From positions 1 through 64,000 of the forward strand of contig NZ_WJXZ01000018.1 in the NCBI RefSeq assembly GCF_009668025.1: a DNA stretch of 64,000 nucleotides. Direction: 5' to 3'. Positions 14,869 to 23,717 of this stretch are shown in pieces. The notes beneath the pieces were generated by a model. The model ran no database searches. It saw only the letters and a program-made list of their open reading frames with translations, and was not told where the DNA came from. How positions within the stretch are numbered: the first letter of the stretch is position 1; each line of letters begins with the position of its first letter. Origin of the DNA: Larkinella terrae (GTDB lineage Bacteria > Bacteroidota > Bacteroidia > Cytophagales > Spirosomataceae). A program made the translations under genes and the position numbers.

Positions 14869-16875
14869 ATGGCGAAACGTACGACTAAAACCAGTCCCCA
14901 AAATTCTGACCCAAAACCGGAAACTGAGCTGGCTGCTCCGGCACCGGCGCAATCGACATCCTCGCCTGAATCGGGGCCTTACAGTCGGCTTACCGAATTT
15001 GATATTTACCTGTTCCGTGCCGGAAAGCACACGCGTCTGTACGAGAAACTGGGTTCGCACGTCGTGGAAGTAAACGGCGTTGTGGGTACCTATTTTGCCG
15101 TTTGGGCACCGTCGGCCCGCTACGTGTCCGTCATCGGGAATTTCAACGGCTGGAACAAAGGCAGTCATCCGCTGAATGTCCGCTGGGACAGTTCGGGAAT
15201 CTGGGAAGGTTTTGTGCCGCACATCGGACGGGGTGAAGTTTACAAATATGCCATCACGCACGTGAACGGTCGCGAACTCGAAAAGGGCGATCCATTTGCG
15301 CTCTGGTGGGAAACGCCCCCCAAAACCGCATCCGTGGTTTGGGATACCTGGTATGAGTGGAAAGACGATTACTGGATGCGGAACCGGGGCAAATTCAATG
15401 CCCTCAACAAACCTATTTCCGTCTACGAAATTCACCTGAATTCGTGGCGTCGCGATCCCTCGGAACCCGCCCGGCAGTTGTCATACAACGAAGTGGCCGA
15501 TGCGCTGGTGCCGTACATCAAGGAACTGGGCTTCACGCACGTCGAATTTATGCCCGTCATGGAGCACCCCTACGATCCGTCCTGGGGCTATCAGATCACG
15601 GGTTATTTTGCACCGACGAGCCGGTTCGGGACGCCCCAGGATTTCATGCAGATGATCGAACGGCTGCACCAGGAAAACATTGGTGTTTACCTCGACTGGG
15701 TGCCCTCGCATTTTCCCAACGATGCCCACGGGTTGTACGAGTTTGATGGCTCCCACCTGTACGAGCACCCGGACCCGCGAAAAGGTTATCATCCCGACTG
15801 GAAAAGCTATATATTTAACTACGGTCGCAACGAGGTCCGGGCGTTTCTCCTCAGCAATGCGCTGTTTTGGCTGGATCGTTTCCACGCCGACGGCTTGCGG
15901 GTCGATGCCGTAGCGTCGATGTTGTACCTGGATTATTCGCGGAATCACGGCGAATGGGAGCCCAATATTTTCGGTGGCCGGGAAAACCTGGAAGCGATTT
16001 CGCTTTTCAAGGAACTGAACGAAGCGGTTTATAAGGATTTCCCCGAAGCCCAGATGATTGCCGAGGAATCGACGGCTTTTCCGGGCGTCACGCGACCTAC
16101 GTATACGGGCGGTTTAGGCTTCGGCATGAAGTGGATGATGGGCTGGATGAACGATACCCTGCGGTATTTTCAGCGCGATTCCTATTACCGTCGCTGGCAC
16201 CAGGACGAGCTGACCTTCAGCACGGTCTACGCGTTTTCGGAGAACTTCATGTTGCCTTTTTCCCACGATGAAGTCGTGTACGGCAAAAAGTCGCTGATCA
16301 GCAAAATGCCGGGCGACGAGTGGCAGCGGTTTGCGAATTTGCGGTTGCTGTTTACCTACATGTTTACGCATCCCGGTACTAAACTGCTGTTCATGGGCAG
16401 CGAATTCGGGCAAACGTCGGAGTGGAAATTCGACGGCAGTCTCGACTGGCACCTGCTCGATTATGCGCCCCACCAGGGCATGAAAGAATGTATGAAAGCG
16501 CTAAACCGCCTGTATCGCAGCGAACCGGCGCTTTATGAACAGAGTTTTGTGGCCGAAGGGTTTGAATGGATCGACACGATGGACCGCGAAAACAGCACCA
16601 TTGTTTACGCCCGGAAAGGTACCCGGACGAAAGAACAGATTGTGGTTGTGCTGAACATGACGCCCGTTCCCCGTACCGATTACCGCATTGGCGTACCGGT
16701 TTCCGGGACCTGGCTTGAGCTGTTCAACAGCGATGACCGGGCGTTTTTTGGCAGCGGTTTAACAAATTCTGAACCAATCGTTTCACAGCCGCAGGAGTGG
16801 CACGGACGTTCGGCTTCCGTTGTGCTGACGATTCCGCCCCTGGCAGCGGTGGTTTTGAAATACCAGAATAACTGA
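14869..16875 (+). CDS. glgB: 1,4-alpha-glucan branching enzyme (GlgB)
   Basis: GlgB cuts alpha-1,4 chains and re-attaches them in alpha-1,6 linkage. The 668 residues start with a Ser/Pro/Ala-rich tail (1-40), then a CBM48-like domain (about 65-165, YFAVWAPSARYVSVIGNFNG) and the GH13 barrel. Nucleophile D346 is in DGLRVDAVASM, acid/base E399 in IAEESTAF and D467 in FSHDEVVYG. The spacings of 53 and 121 residues equal those of E. coli GlgB (D405, E458, D526). It lacks the extra N-terminal N1 domain of E. coli GlgB. It completes the branching step of the GlgE route encoded nearby. Confidence 0.96.
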   Translation: MAKRTTKTSPQNSDPKPETELAAPAPAQSTSSPESGPYSRLTEFDIYLFRAGKHTRLYEKLGSHVVEVNGVVGTYFAVWAPSARYVSVIGNFNGWNKGSHPLNVRWDSSGIWEGFVPHIGRGEVYKYAITHVNGRELEKGDPFALWWETPPKTASVVWDTWYEWKDDYWMRNRGKFNALNKPISVYEIHLNSWRRDPSEPARQLSYNEVADALVPYIKELGFTHVEFMPVMEHPYDPSWGYQITGYFAPTSRFGTPQDFMQMIERLHQENIGVYLDWVPSHFPNDAHGLYEFDGSHLYEHPDPRKGYHPDWKSYIFNYGRNEVRAFLLSNALFWLDRFHADGLRVDAVASMLYLDYSRNHGEWEPNIFGGRENLEAISLFKELNEAVYKDFPEAQMIAEESTAFPGVTRPTYTGGLGFGMKWMMGWMNDTLRYFQRDSYYRRWHQDELTFSTVYAFSENFMLPFSHDEVVYGKKSLISKMPGDEWQRFANLRLLFTYMFTHPGTKLLFMGSEFGQTSEWKFDGSLDWHLLDYAPHQGMKECMKALNRLYRSEPALYEQSFVAEGFEWIDTMDRENSTIVYARKGTRTKEQIVVVLNMTPVPRTDYRIGVPVSGTWLELFNSDDRAFFGSGLTNSEPIVSQPQEWHGRSASVVLTIPPLAAVVLKYQNN

Positions 16876-16903
16876 TTCAAAATGCTCCGGAAGGAGCATT
16901 TTG
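16876..16903 (+). terminator. Terminator after glgB
   Basis: The palindrome tcaaaatgctcc / ggagcattttga follows immediately after the glgB stop and has a tight loop. A longer palindrome (16911-16997) comes next. Confidence 0.7.
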
Positions 16904-16910
16904 AATGCCG

Positions 16911-16997
16911 AATGTAAAATGATGAACACCGAATGGAAAAGTGAAAGGCTGGGATCGGCGCAACCACTTTTACATTCGGTGTTCATCATTTTACATT
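16911..16997. repeat. Long palindrome, 25-bp perfect arms
   Basis: Positions 16911-16935 are the exact reverse complement of 16973-16997, with a 37-bp spacer, in the gap between convergent glgB and the pirin-like gene. The arm words (atgatgaacaccgaatg) recall other palindromes in the window (22661-22739, 30178-30253). Confidence 0.85.
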
Positions 16998-17011
16998 TAT
17001 CATTAATCCAT

Positions 17012-17713
17012 TCACGTTTCCATCACCAGCAAAATAGCATCGTTGGAAAGGGCTTCGAACTCCAGCTCATCCAGATTCCACAAGGCGAGGCCGTCGCGGG
17101 GGTGCAAAAGCCGCCCCTGAACTTCAAAAGCGCCTTCGATCACGAAAACGAACAGGCGGTTTTGAGGATTGCTGAGCGTATAAATACCGTACTGCCGACC
17201 GCCGTATTTTCCGATGAAACCTAGGCGATTGTGATTAGGTGACGAAAAAAGCGGAATCAACCGGTTTTTATTCGCCAGATCAAACGTCGTGAGCGGAAAA
17301 TGGGAAGTGCTATCGGCGGCCGATGGATTCACCTTCAGGCCGATCTGTAAATAATTAACCGCTTCGGAATCATACGGATTTCCGATCCGGTATTCCTGAT
17401 CCGCAAAAACCGTCAAGTGAAATACGTCACCGGACCCCAGAAAAACGCTTTCGCCGAGTCCATCCACCAGTTCGATACCGCCAACGACCGGGATCAGGAG
17501 AATTTCCGTTGGCTCCTCAACCTGGATGGTGTGGTTTTTTCCCGCCAGTAAAGTGTTGTCATTAAAAACCGTCAGACCGCCAAACGAACCGCGGCTATCG
17601 TGTTGGTAACTGCCAAAATTAAACGTGTGAAAACTGCGGAAACCGGCGGTTTGCGTCATTCCCCGTTGTTCGGCAAGGTAAATTTGGGCTTCCGTTTGGG
17701 CAAGCATATTCAT
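17012..17713 (-). CDS. Pirin-like bicupin protein
   Basis: The 233 residues have an N-terminal pirin-type segment (FHTFNFGSYQHDSRGSFGGLTVFND) and two beta-barrel halves (about 50-130 and 165-230). In metal-binding pirins the segment after this carries a His-rich HPHRD-type motif. Here the equivalent stretch reads LLAGKNHTIQVEEPTEILL, so most metal ligands appear lost. Catalytic (quercetinase-like) activity is therefore doubtful. It is followed on the minus strand by nothing but the palindrome, and is preceded by an unknown gene 12 bp upstream. Confidence 0.75.
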   Translation of the reverse strand: MNMLAQTEAQIYLAEQRGMTQTAGFRSFHTFNFGSYQHDSRGSFGGLTVFNDNTLLAGKNHTIQVEEPTEILLIPVVGGIELVDGLGESVFLGSGDVFHLTVFADQEYRIGNPYDSEAVNYLQIGLKVNPSAADSTSHFPLTTFDLANKNRLIPLFSSPNHNRLGFIGKYGGRQYGIYTLSNPQNRLFVFVIEGAFEVQGRLLHPRDGLALWNLDELEFEALSNDAILLVMET

Positions 17714-17725
17714 CGGTTTTGCGTT

Positions 17726-18256
17726 TTATTCGACCTTCCCGGGAAAAGATATATGTGAAATACTTAAAAACGGAACCAGCGGAATTAGATCGGTTTCAAG
17801 TCCCTGTCCCGCAGCCAGTTGTGTCGTTTGATCACCATACACAATCAGCAGATTAGTACCAATGGTGTCGAGCCAGGTTAGTGGTTCGCTGTAAAAGTAA
17901 ATGGCGATTTTATGCTGACTTTTATCCTGAATATGGGAGTCGATAATTTCAAACTTAAAGTTCTTGAAGGGCAGGCATAATTTACCAAACTGGTTGGTCA
18001 CATCCGGGACCTGATCATTGAGTTGTCGAATGTAACCAATCGCGGCCGTGCTGGTCAGGAAGTGGAGTTGCTCGGCGCGGGGGAGGTTCTCCCGCAAAAG
18101 CCGGAAAGTTGGGTATTTACTTTCCGGGTCCAGTCGCTGCGCCTGCATGTAGAATTCAAGATGCGTGTCGTTGAACACCATCTGATCCCAGGGTTTCTGC
18201 GACGACGCATCGATGATTTTACGATAACACAATTTGATAATGCCTTTACTACGCAT
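17726..18256 (-). CDS. Hypothetical protein, function unknown
   Basis: The protein has 176 residues from the ATG at 18256; a TTG three codons earlier is not preferred. It has no signal peptide or transmembrane segment. It is a mixed alpha/beta protein with KPWDQMVFNDTHLEFYMQAQ near the start and KIAIYFYSEPLTWLDTIGTN toward the end. The family was not recognised. It lies 12 bp after the intradiol dioxygenase-like gene and 12 bp before the pirin-like gene, so the three form a probable operon. Confidence 0.7.
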   Translation of the reverse strand: MRSKGIIKLCYRKIIDASSQKPWDQMVFNDTHLEFYMQAQRLDPESKYPTFRLLRENLPRAEQLHFLTSTAAIGYIRQLNDQVPDVTNQFGKLCLPFKNFKFEIIDSHIQDKSQHKIAIYFYSEPLTWLDTIGTNLLIVYGDQTTQLAAGQGLETDLIPLVPFLSISHISFPGKVE

Positions 18257-18268
18257 TGGTTCCAACGC

Positions 18269-18997
18269 TTACGCTTCAACGACCATGTTCCAGGTCAATA
18301 CATAACCAGCTGACGTACTTCCCGTTATGGTAGACAGGTTGGTAGTAACGCCGTCGCTGAACACATTATCCCGGGCATTGGTGGTGTCGGCCTGGCCGTG
18401 GCTGGCATAAACTCCCTGCGCAAAAACCACCTTGCTGATGTCTTCCGGAAAAGCAATCTGCGAAATTTTCAGCGACTTGCCGGCCGAATTGTAAACGTGA
18501 ACGTGGATATGAACCGCGCGACCCGAGTACCAGCCGGGATAGATACTGGTGAAGGTAACCAGTCCGTTGGCGTCGGTCGTCTGCCGACCGCGCAGGAAGT
18601 GGACGCTCTGGTAGTTGGTCGACTGCATGCCGGTGCCGCCGTATTCGGAGTAATTTCCGCCCGCATCGCAGTGCCAGATGTCGACCAGGGCGCCCGATAA
18701 TGCCCCGCAACTGTTGTTTTTGTTTTGAACGGTAATTTTAACGGTAAGTTGTGTGCCCTGCCGATCGGACCGAATGTCCGTCGCAACCAGGCTAGCCGGA
18801 GTTTTGGTCGGGAAAGGGCCGTCGGTTTCGTCCGAAGTGGTCGTGCAACTGCCGGAAGTTGTACCGGTCGTCGTTCCTGTACTGGTCGTTGAATCAGGTA
18901 CAACGGCATCGTCGGTATTACAGGCGCCTACCATCGGTGAAATGGCCGCGATTCCCAGGGCCGAAAAAGTTCGTTTCAAAAATTCTTTACGCTCCAT
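18269..18997 (-). CDS. Intradiol ring-cleavage dioxygenase-like lipoprotein
   Basis: This 242-residue protein has a lipoprotein signal (MERKEFLKRTFSALGIAA, lipobox MVGAC, Cys26) and a Thr/Ser-rich linker (35-58). Its C-terminal domain is like protocatechuate/catechol intradiol dioxygenases. The likely Fe(III) ligands are visible: Tyr in GGNYSEYGG, Tyr in YPGWYSGR and two His in AVHIHVHV. Such anchored single-chain members are common in Bacteroidota, and their substrate is unknown; a ring-cleaving role is inferred from the ligands only. It leads a three-gene minus-strand operon. Confidence 0.88.
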   Translation of the reverse strand: MERKEFLKRTFSALGIAAISPMVGACNTDDAVVPDSTTSTGTTTGTTSGSCTTTSDETDGPFPTKTPASLVATDIRSDRQGTQLTVKITVQNKNNSCGALSGALVDIWHCDAGGNYSEYGGTGMQSTNYQSVHFLRGRQTTDANGLVTFTSIYPGWYSGRAVHIHVHVYNSAGKSLKISQIAFPEDISKVVFAQGVYASHGQADTTNARDNVFSDGVTTNLSTITGSTSAGYVLTWNMVVEA

Positions 18998-19319
18998 TTT
19001 GCTATAGGTGGTTGATTAACAGGACTCACGGATTTGAATCCGTTTCCTTTCTATATCGTCGAAAGGAATCGTTTCGTTGCATCCGGGTTGATTTTGTAGG
19101 TAAACATTCTAAATCTGTCGGTGAATGGGTTTCAAATGACTACATCGCGTTCTGTTAACCGGTAAAAACCGGTAGGCGGAAGACCAAACGACGAATGAAT
19201 GACCCGGAGTGGTGCAGACGCGATAAAAAAGGTTGAATTAAGCCCGGAAAATTCATACTTTGAGCGCGGTTATTAATCCGCTAATTGACAACAATCCCCG
19301 AAATCCCTTCCCTGAGTCG
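18998..19319. other. Divergent intergenic region
   Basis: About 320 bp separate the dioxygenase-like gene (minus) and the sulfatase (plus). Short palindromes such as cggatttgaatccg (about 19030-19043) are present. No ORF or RNA gene was seen. Promoters for both directions must lie here. Confidence 0.45.
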
Positions 19320-20837
19320 ATGAGAAATACGTTCCTATTGCTATTTTTCTGTGCAGCAGCCTTTCTATCCCCAAACAGTCAGGCCCAGCAAAAACCCAAC
19401 ATTATTCTGATCTATGCGGATGATTTAGGATATGGCGATCTGAGTTGTTACGGAGCTACGAAGGTAAAAACACCGAACATCGACCGGGTTGCGGCCGAAG
19501 GGCTGCGGTTTACCAATGCGCATGCTACCTCCGCGACCTGCACACCGTCCCGGTATTCGATGCTGACGGGACAGTATGCCTGGCGAAAAACCGGGACGGG
19601 AATTGCCCCCGGCGACGCGGCTTTGCTGATTCCAACCAATCGAATCACCTTGCCCGGAATGCTCCAGAAAGCCGGGTACCAGTCCGGTGTGGTGGGCAAA
19701 TGGCACCTGGGGTTAGGGCCAAAAGGCGGTCCCGACTGGAATGCTGACATTAAACCCGGGCCGCTGGAAATCGGTTTCAATTATTCGTTTCTGCTTCCGG
19801 CCACGGGCGACCGGGTTCCCTGCGTGTATGTCGAAAACCACCGTATTGTTGGCCTAAACCCCGGCGATCCGGTTCAGGTGAGTTACGGCGAACCGATCGG
19901 AACCGAACCGACCGGGAAAGCCAATCCGGAATTGCTGAAAATGAAGTATTCCCACGGACATGATCAAACCATCATCAACGGTGTTAGCCGGATCGGTTAC
20001 ATGAGCGGAGGAAAATCGGCGCGCTGGGTCGACGAAGAAATGGCCGACGTGTTGACCGGGAAAGTAAACCAGTTTATCGAAACCAATCAAAAAAAGCCCT
20101 TTTTTCTCTATTTTTCAACGCACGATATTCATGTTCCCCGGATGCCGCATTCCCGTTTTGTGGGAAAAAGCGAAATGGGTCCACGGGGTGACGCCATTCT
20201 GCAACTGGACTGGTGTGTGGGTGAAGTCATGAAAACCGTGGAGCGGCTTGGTCTGAAAAACAACACGATTATCCTGATCAGCAGCGACAACGGACCCGTT
20301 GTGGACGATGGTTACCAGGATGATGCCGTGGCAAAATTGGGTGGACATAAACCAGCGGGGCCGTTGCGGGGGGGAAAATACAGCGCATTCGATGCCGGAA
20401 CCCGGGTACCGTTCATTGTTCGGTGGCCGGGAAAAGTGAAGCCTGGAACTTCCGATGCGTTGCTGAGTCAGGTGGATTTGCTGGCATCACTGGCGGTTTT
20501 AACGGGACAGAAACTGGCTAAGATCGATGCCACCGACAGCTTCAATACCCTCGACGCGCTGCTGGGAAAAGACAAAAAAGGACGGGATTATGTCATCGAA
20601 CAAGCCCTGAACAATACGCTGTCGGTCGTGAAAGGCAACTGGAAATACATTGAACCGAGCAACGGACCTGCCGTGCAAAAAAACACCAATACCGAACTAG
20701 GAAATAACGCGCAACCGCAGTTGTATAATTTAGAAAGTGATCTGGGTGAAACCAGAAACGTGGCCGAACAGAATCCGCAGGTGATTGCTGAATTGGCGGA
20801 TTTGCTGAAATCGGAGAAGCAAAAAGAGCTGAAATAA
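19320..20837 (+). CDS. Secreted sulfatase (type I, Cys-type)
   Basis: The ATG at 19320 gives 505 residues with a good signal peptide (MRNTFLLLFFCAAAFLSPNSQAQ). A TTG at 19260 would put 20 polar residues before it and is rejected. Metal ligands lie in ILIYADDLGYGDLSCYG. The formylglycine motif is CTPSR with C74, which must be oxidised by an anaerobic-type or FGE maturase not encoded here. GKWHLG and the ISSDNGP motif are also present. The substrate is a sulfate ester, probably of a polysaccharide or glycosaminoglycan. No SusCD pair or glycosidase is adjacent, so it does not form an obvious utilisation locus. Confidence 0.95.
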   Translation: MRNTFLLLFFCAAAFLSPNSQAQQKPNIILIYADDLGYGDLSCYGATKVKTPNIDRVAAEGLRFTNAHATSATCTPSRYSMLTGQYAWRKTGTGIAPGDAALLIPTNRITLPGMLQKAGYQSGVVGKWHLGLGPKGGPDWNADIKPGPLEIGFNYSFLLPATGDRVPCVYVENHRIVGLNPGDPVQVSYGEPIGTEPTGKANPELLKMKYSHGHDQTIINGVSRIGYMSGGKSARWVDEEMADVLTGKVNQFIETNQKKPFFLYFSTHDIHVPRMPHSRFVGKSEMGPRGDAILQLDWCVGEVMKTVERLGLKNNTIILISSDNGPVVDDGYQDDAVAKLGGHKPAGPLRGGKYSAFDAGTRVPFIVRWPGKVKPGTSDALLSQVDLLASLAVLTGQKLAKIDATDSFNTLDALLGKDKKGRDYVIEQALNNTLSVVKGNWKYIEPSNGPAVQKNTNTELGNNAQPQLYNLESDLGETRNVAEQNPQVIAELADLLKSEKQKELK

Positions 20838-20844
20838 ACCGAAT

Positions 20845-21036
20845 TTATGGCTTACCGGAATGGACGATTTGCCCCTCTTTAATCACCACTTCTACGTCAA
20901 AAAGTGAAGCGGAAAAGTTGTTTTCCAGATCGCCTTTAAAAACCGTCAGGTCAGCTTTCATTCCTTTTTTATAACACCGGTTTTGTTTGAAATACCGAGT
21001 GCTTTAGCCGCATTATACGTAGCGAGGAATAAGGAG
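20845..21036 (-). pseudogene. Remnant of an amidohydrolase (3' end only, frameshifted)
   Basis: On the minus strand, a frame ending at 20845 reads GMKADLTVFKGDLENNF...DVEVVIKEGQIVHSGKP and then stops, the typical C-terminus of imidazolonepropionase-like amidohydrolases. Upstream in the next frame it continues with ATYNAAKALGISNKTGVI, the expected preceding segment. The two join across a run of six A on the minus strand (20965-20970); one extra A would restore the frame. The homology fades at about 21036, and no metal-binding or catalytic part remains. It is a truncated, frameshifted gene relic beside the sulfatase. Confidence 0.75.
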
Positions 21037-21090
21037 GAATAAAAAAGCAACTAAAAAGTGCATGAATGTACTGGGTGTGGAATTTAAAAT

Positions 21091-21143
21091 GATGGACGAT
21101 GACGCCCGCACTGTTTAGTGCGTCAGGCTCTTCATCGTCCATC
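21091..21143. repeat. Nested palindrome
   Basis: The outer arms gatggacgatga (21091-21102) and tcatcgtccatc (21132-21143) are perfect. An inner hairpin is formed by cgcact / agtgcg (21107-21122). It lies between the amidohydrolase relic and the TetR gene stop, where it may terminate TetR transcription. Confidence 0.75.
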
Positions 21144-21149
21144 AATCCG

Positions 21150-21743
21150 TTAACGAAGTCCGCGGACAAACCGGCGGATCGAGTCACGGTAAACTTGTTC
21201 GGAGAGTTCCAGCGGCTGCTGCTCGCGGAGCATCATGGCGAGCGTAATCATGCCGTGCGACAGTGACCACCATTCGAAATAAAGCTTCTGAATGCTTTCT
21301 TTCGACTTCGGAATAAAGGAGAAAATGATCTCCCGGATGGTGTTGCTAAGGTCTTCAACGGCGACTGAATTGCAAACCGGAATGGTACAATACGCGCCGT
21401 TCAGGTTGTACATAACCTGGTAAATTTCGGGTTGCTCGACGGCAAATTGCCATTGGGCAATGGACATCTCAAAAAGCCTTTTTTCGGGGTCCCGGTAAAC
21501 TTTTTTGATGCGTTCGTATTCTTGTTTCAAATGGCGAAATCCTTCATTTCGGATTTCGTCGAGCAGTATATCTTTGCTATCAAAATATTCGTAGACGATC
21601 GGTGCACTATATTCAATGGCATCGGCAATTTTGCGGATCGACACGGCTTGCCAACCTTCCCGGCGAGCGATGTCCTTAGCGGTCAAAACAATTCCGACGC
21701 GGGTTTGCTCCCGGCTGCGTTGCTTGCGCTCAAGTGTCTCCAT
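21150..21743 (-). CDS. TetR/AcrR-family transcriptional regulator
   Basis: The 197 residues have an N-terminal helix-turn-helix domain (about 12-60): GIVLTAKDIARREGWQAVSIRKIADAIEYSAPIVYEYFDSKDIL. The C-terminal ligand domain has a WHG-type region (TFEWWSLSHGMITLAM-like segment, about 150-180). TetR repressors usually control a neighbouring gene; the adjacent plus-strand space holds no gene, and the neighbour on the minus strand is a methyltransferase transcribed toward it. The target and ligand are unknown. Confidence 0.92.
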   Translation of the reverse strand: METLERKQRSREQTRVGIVLTAKDIARREGWQAVSIRKIADAIEYSAPIVYEYFDSKDILLDEIRNEGFRHLKQEYERIKKVYRDPEKRLFEMSIAQWQFAVEQPEIYQVMYNLNGAYCTIPVCNSVAVEDLSNTIREIIFSFIPKSKESIQKLYFEWWSLSHGMITLAMMLREQQPLELSEQVYRDSIRRFVRGLR

Positions 21744-21915
21744 TCAGCTTACATCAAGTTAACAGTGTTAAATTGGCGTTAAGCTACGCATTAGAAACCA
21801 AACCGTCTAATAAAATTGCAATTATTCTTCAAATTATTCAATACTTGCAATGAATAGTCTAGTTAATCCGTTTGATACCAGAAGTTTATTCGATCAGATC
21901 TATCCCCAATCTAAG

Positions 21916-22656
21916 TCATTCACTTTTTCGGGCGATGAGCAGGAGCCGTTCGTCGCCAAGTTGAAAATCCGAACCATCCAGATTACCAAACTGTTCCGTA
22001 ACGATCAGTCCGGTTTTTTGAAAAAGACGATGCAGTTCGGCAACCGTGTAAATGTAATGCCGGGAGGTGCGGTGCTCGGTCTGGCCATTCCGCAAGTACG
22101 TCAGGTGGGCCGTCACGCAGCTCGCGCGGGCATCGTATTCGTTTTCCATCAGAAAAGTAATATCGCCGATCTGCATCCAGCTTCGTTCCTGAAAATCAGG
22201 CAAAACGCTCTCGGCAATCATGGCGGTGTCGGCCACAAAATACCCGCCCGGCGTCAGACTGCCGGCAATTTTTTCCAGAAAAACCGCCATCTGATCGTGG
22301 GGAAAAAAGCTGAAACTGTTGCCCATGCAATAGGCACCCTGAAAACCGCTTGCGAGCGGAACGGTTAAAAAATCACCCGCCAGTGCTTCGATGGACAGTT
22401 TTTCACGTTGAGCGGTTTTTTGGAGTTGGAGAATCGATTCGGTTGAAATATCGACGCCGGTTACTGAATAGCCCAACCGGGCCAGCTCGATCGCATGCCG
22501 ACCGTATCCGCAGAAAACATCCAGAACCCGCTGGCCCGGTTGCAACGCCAGGACGTCATTCAGGAAATCGGCTTCCAGTTCGGTTTGCTCGTCGGTCTGG
22601 GCGGCTTTCCAGGCTTCCTGCACCAAACCGCTGAAAAAATTATCGTACCAAGGCAT
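21916..22656 (-). CDS. SAM-dependent methyltransferase
   Basis: The protein has 246 residues from the ATG at 22656. A longer start at 22713 would translate part of the upstream palindrome (NETHQQFITHHYIIHHSL) and is rejected. The class I Rossmann motif I is RVLDVFCGYGRHAIELA, and the acidic loop after beta2 is TGVDISTESI. Motif post-I is ALAGDFLTVP and motif III lies around SLTPGGYFVAD. The substrate is not evident. Confidence 0.92.
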   Translation of the reverse strand: MPWYDNFFSGLVQEAWKAAQTDEQTELEADFLNDVLALQPGQRVLDVFCGYGRHAIELARLGYSVTGVDISTESILQLQKTAQREKLSIEALAGDFLTVPLASGFQGAYCMGNSFSFFPHDQMAVFLEKIAGSLTPGGYFVADTAMIAESVLPDFQERSWMQIGDITFLMENEYDARASCVTAHLTYLRNGQTEHRTSRHYIYTVAELHRLFQKTGLIVTEQFGNLDGSDFQLGDERLLLIARKSE

Positions 22657-22660
22657 GAGG

Positions 22661-22739
22661 GAATGATGAATTATGTAATGATGAGTTATGAATTGTTGAT
22701 GCGTTTCATTCATCGTTTATCATACATAATCCATCATTC
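22661..22739. repeat. Imperfect palindrome upstream of methyltransferase
   Basis: The left half starts gaatgatgaattatgtaatg and the right half ends cataatccatcattc, the two being reverse complements with a few mismatches. It fills the gap between the divergent methyltransferase and ROK kinase genes, so here it cannot be a terminator. It belongs to the same word-type as the palindromes at 16911 and 30178. Confidence 0.7.
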
Positions 22740-22796
22740 TTTTGAGCTTTTCGACAAATAAACGTAATTCGCGGAGAATAATTCTTAAATCCATCT

Positions 22797-23717
22797 ATGC
22801 AAACATACTGGGGTATCGATCTGGGCGGTACCAAAATTGAAGGAGTTGTGCTGTCGGCACCTTCGCCCGACGCCGTTGTGGTTCGCAAACGCATCGATAC
22901 CGAAGCGGATAAAGGCTATCACCACATTGTCAATCAAATTGCCAGCCTTGTTGATTTACTGAAAGCTGAAACCGGTTACCAGCCCGACCACATTGGTTTT
23001 GGTACACCCGGCACCTTCGATCCCGCCCGGCATGTCATGAAAGGCTGCAATACGACCTGTCTGAACGGAATGCCGCTGCCGCAGGAACTGGAGAAAGTTT
23101 TGGGCGTGCCGGTAACCATCGCGAACGATGCCAACTGTTTTGCACTGGCCGAGGCCACGCTGGGGGCCGTGCCGGAAGTTGTTCCGGATTACCGGGCGGT
23201 TTTTGGTGTAATCATGGGAACCGGCGTTGGCGGAGGAGTGGTTTTTCGCGGAAAAGACGGCCAGCCTTTTGTGCAGAACGGTTTGCAGGGGATTGGTGGC
23301 GAGTGGGGGCACATTGTCCTCGAAGAAAACGGCTATCCGTGTTACTGCGGCAAGCGGGGGTGCAACGAACAGGTTTTCTCCGGCCCGGCCCTTCAGCGGT
23401 ATTACAGCGACATCAGCGGTGAAAAGCGGAAACTGAAAGAGATTGTCGAGCGTCACTTCGCCGGAATTGACCCGCACGCGACCCAAACCATCGACCGGCT
23501 GCTGGAAAACTTCGGCAAGGCGATTTCGGTGATTATCAACGTTCTGGACCCGGACGCCATTGTGTTGGGCGGGGGAGTGGGCAACATTGATCTGTTGTAT
23601 ACCGAAGGTGTTGAGCGCGCCAAAAAATACGTTTTCAACGAAGGTCGGCTGAGCACGCACTTCCTCAAGCCCAAACTTGGCGACAGTGCCGGAGTTTTCG
23701 GGGCCGCTATGCTGTAG
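22797..23717 (+). CDS. ROK-family sugar kinase
   Basis: The 306 residues have the N-terminal ATP-binding motif WGIDLGGTKIEG, a sugar-binding and catalytic region TIANDANCFALAEA (catalytic Asp in NDAN), and the phosphate-binding GVIMGTGVGGGVV. The ROK zinc motif is CYCGKRGCNEQVFSG. It is most likely a glucokinase, fructokinase or N-acetylglucosamine kinase; the sequence does not decide which. It is not linked to sugar genes, being flanked by a methyltransferase and an unknown lipoprotein. Confidence 0.92.
   Translation: MQTYWGIDLGGTKIEGVVLSAPSPDAVVVRKRIDTEADKGYHHIVNQIASLVDLLKAETGYQPDHIGFGTPGTFDPARHVMKGCNTTCLNGMPLPQELEKVLGVPVTIANDANCFALAEATLGAVPEVVPDYRAVFGVIMGTGVGGGVVFRGKDGQPFVQNGLQGIGGEWGHIVLEENGYPCYCGKRGCNEQVFSGPALQRYYSDISGEKRKLKEIVERHFAGIDPHATQTIDRLLENFGKAISVIINVLDPDAIVLGGGVGNIDLLYTEGVERAKKYVFNEGRLSTHFLKPKLGDSAGVFGAAML

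Noticed and set aside
18998-19319. A tRNA-like segment around 19020-19100
   Set aside because: The short ggatttgaatccg palindrome does not extend to a cloverleaf with acceptor and anticodon stems.
21850-22368. A 172-codon plus-strand frame over the methyltransferase
   Set aside because: Most of it is antisense to SAM-binding motifs of the minus-strand gene; the first 66 bp are intergenic and show no start signal.
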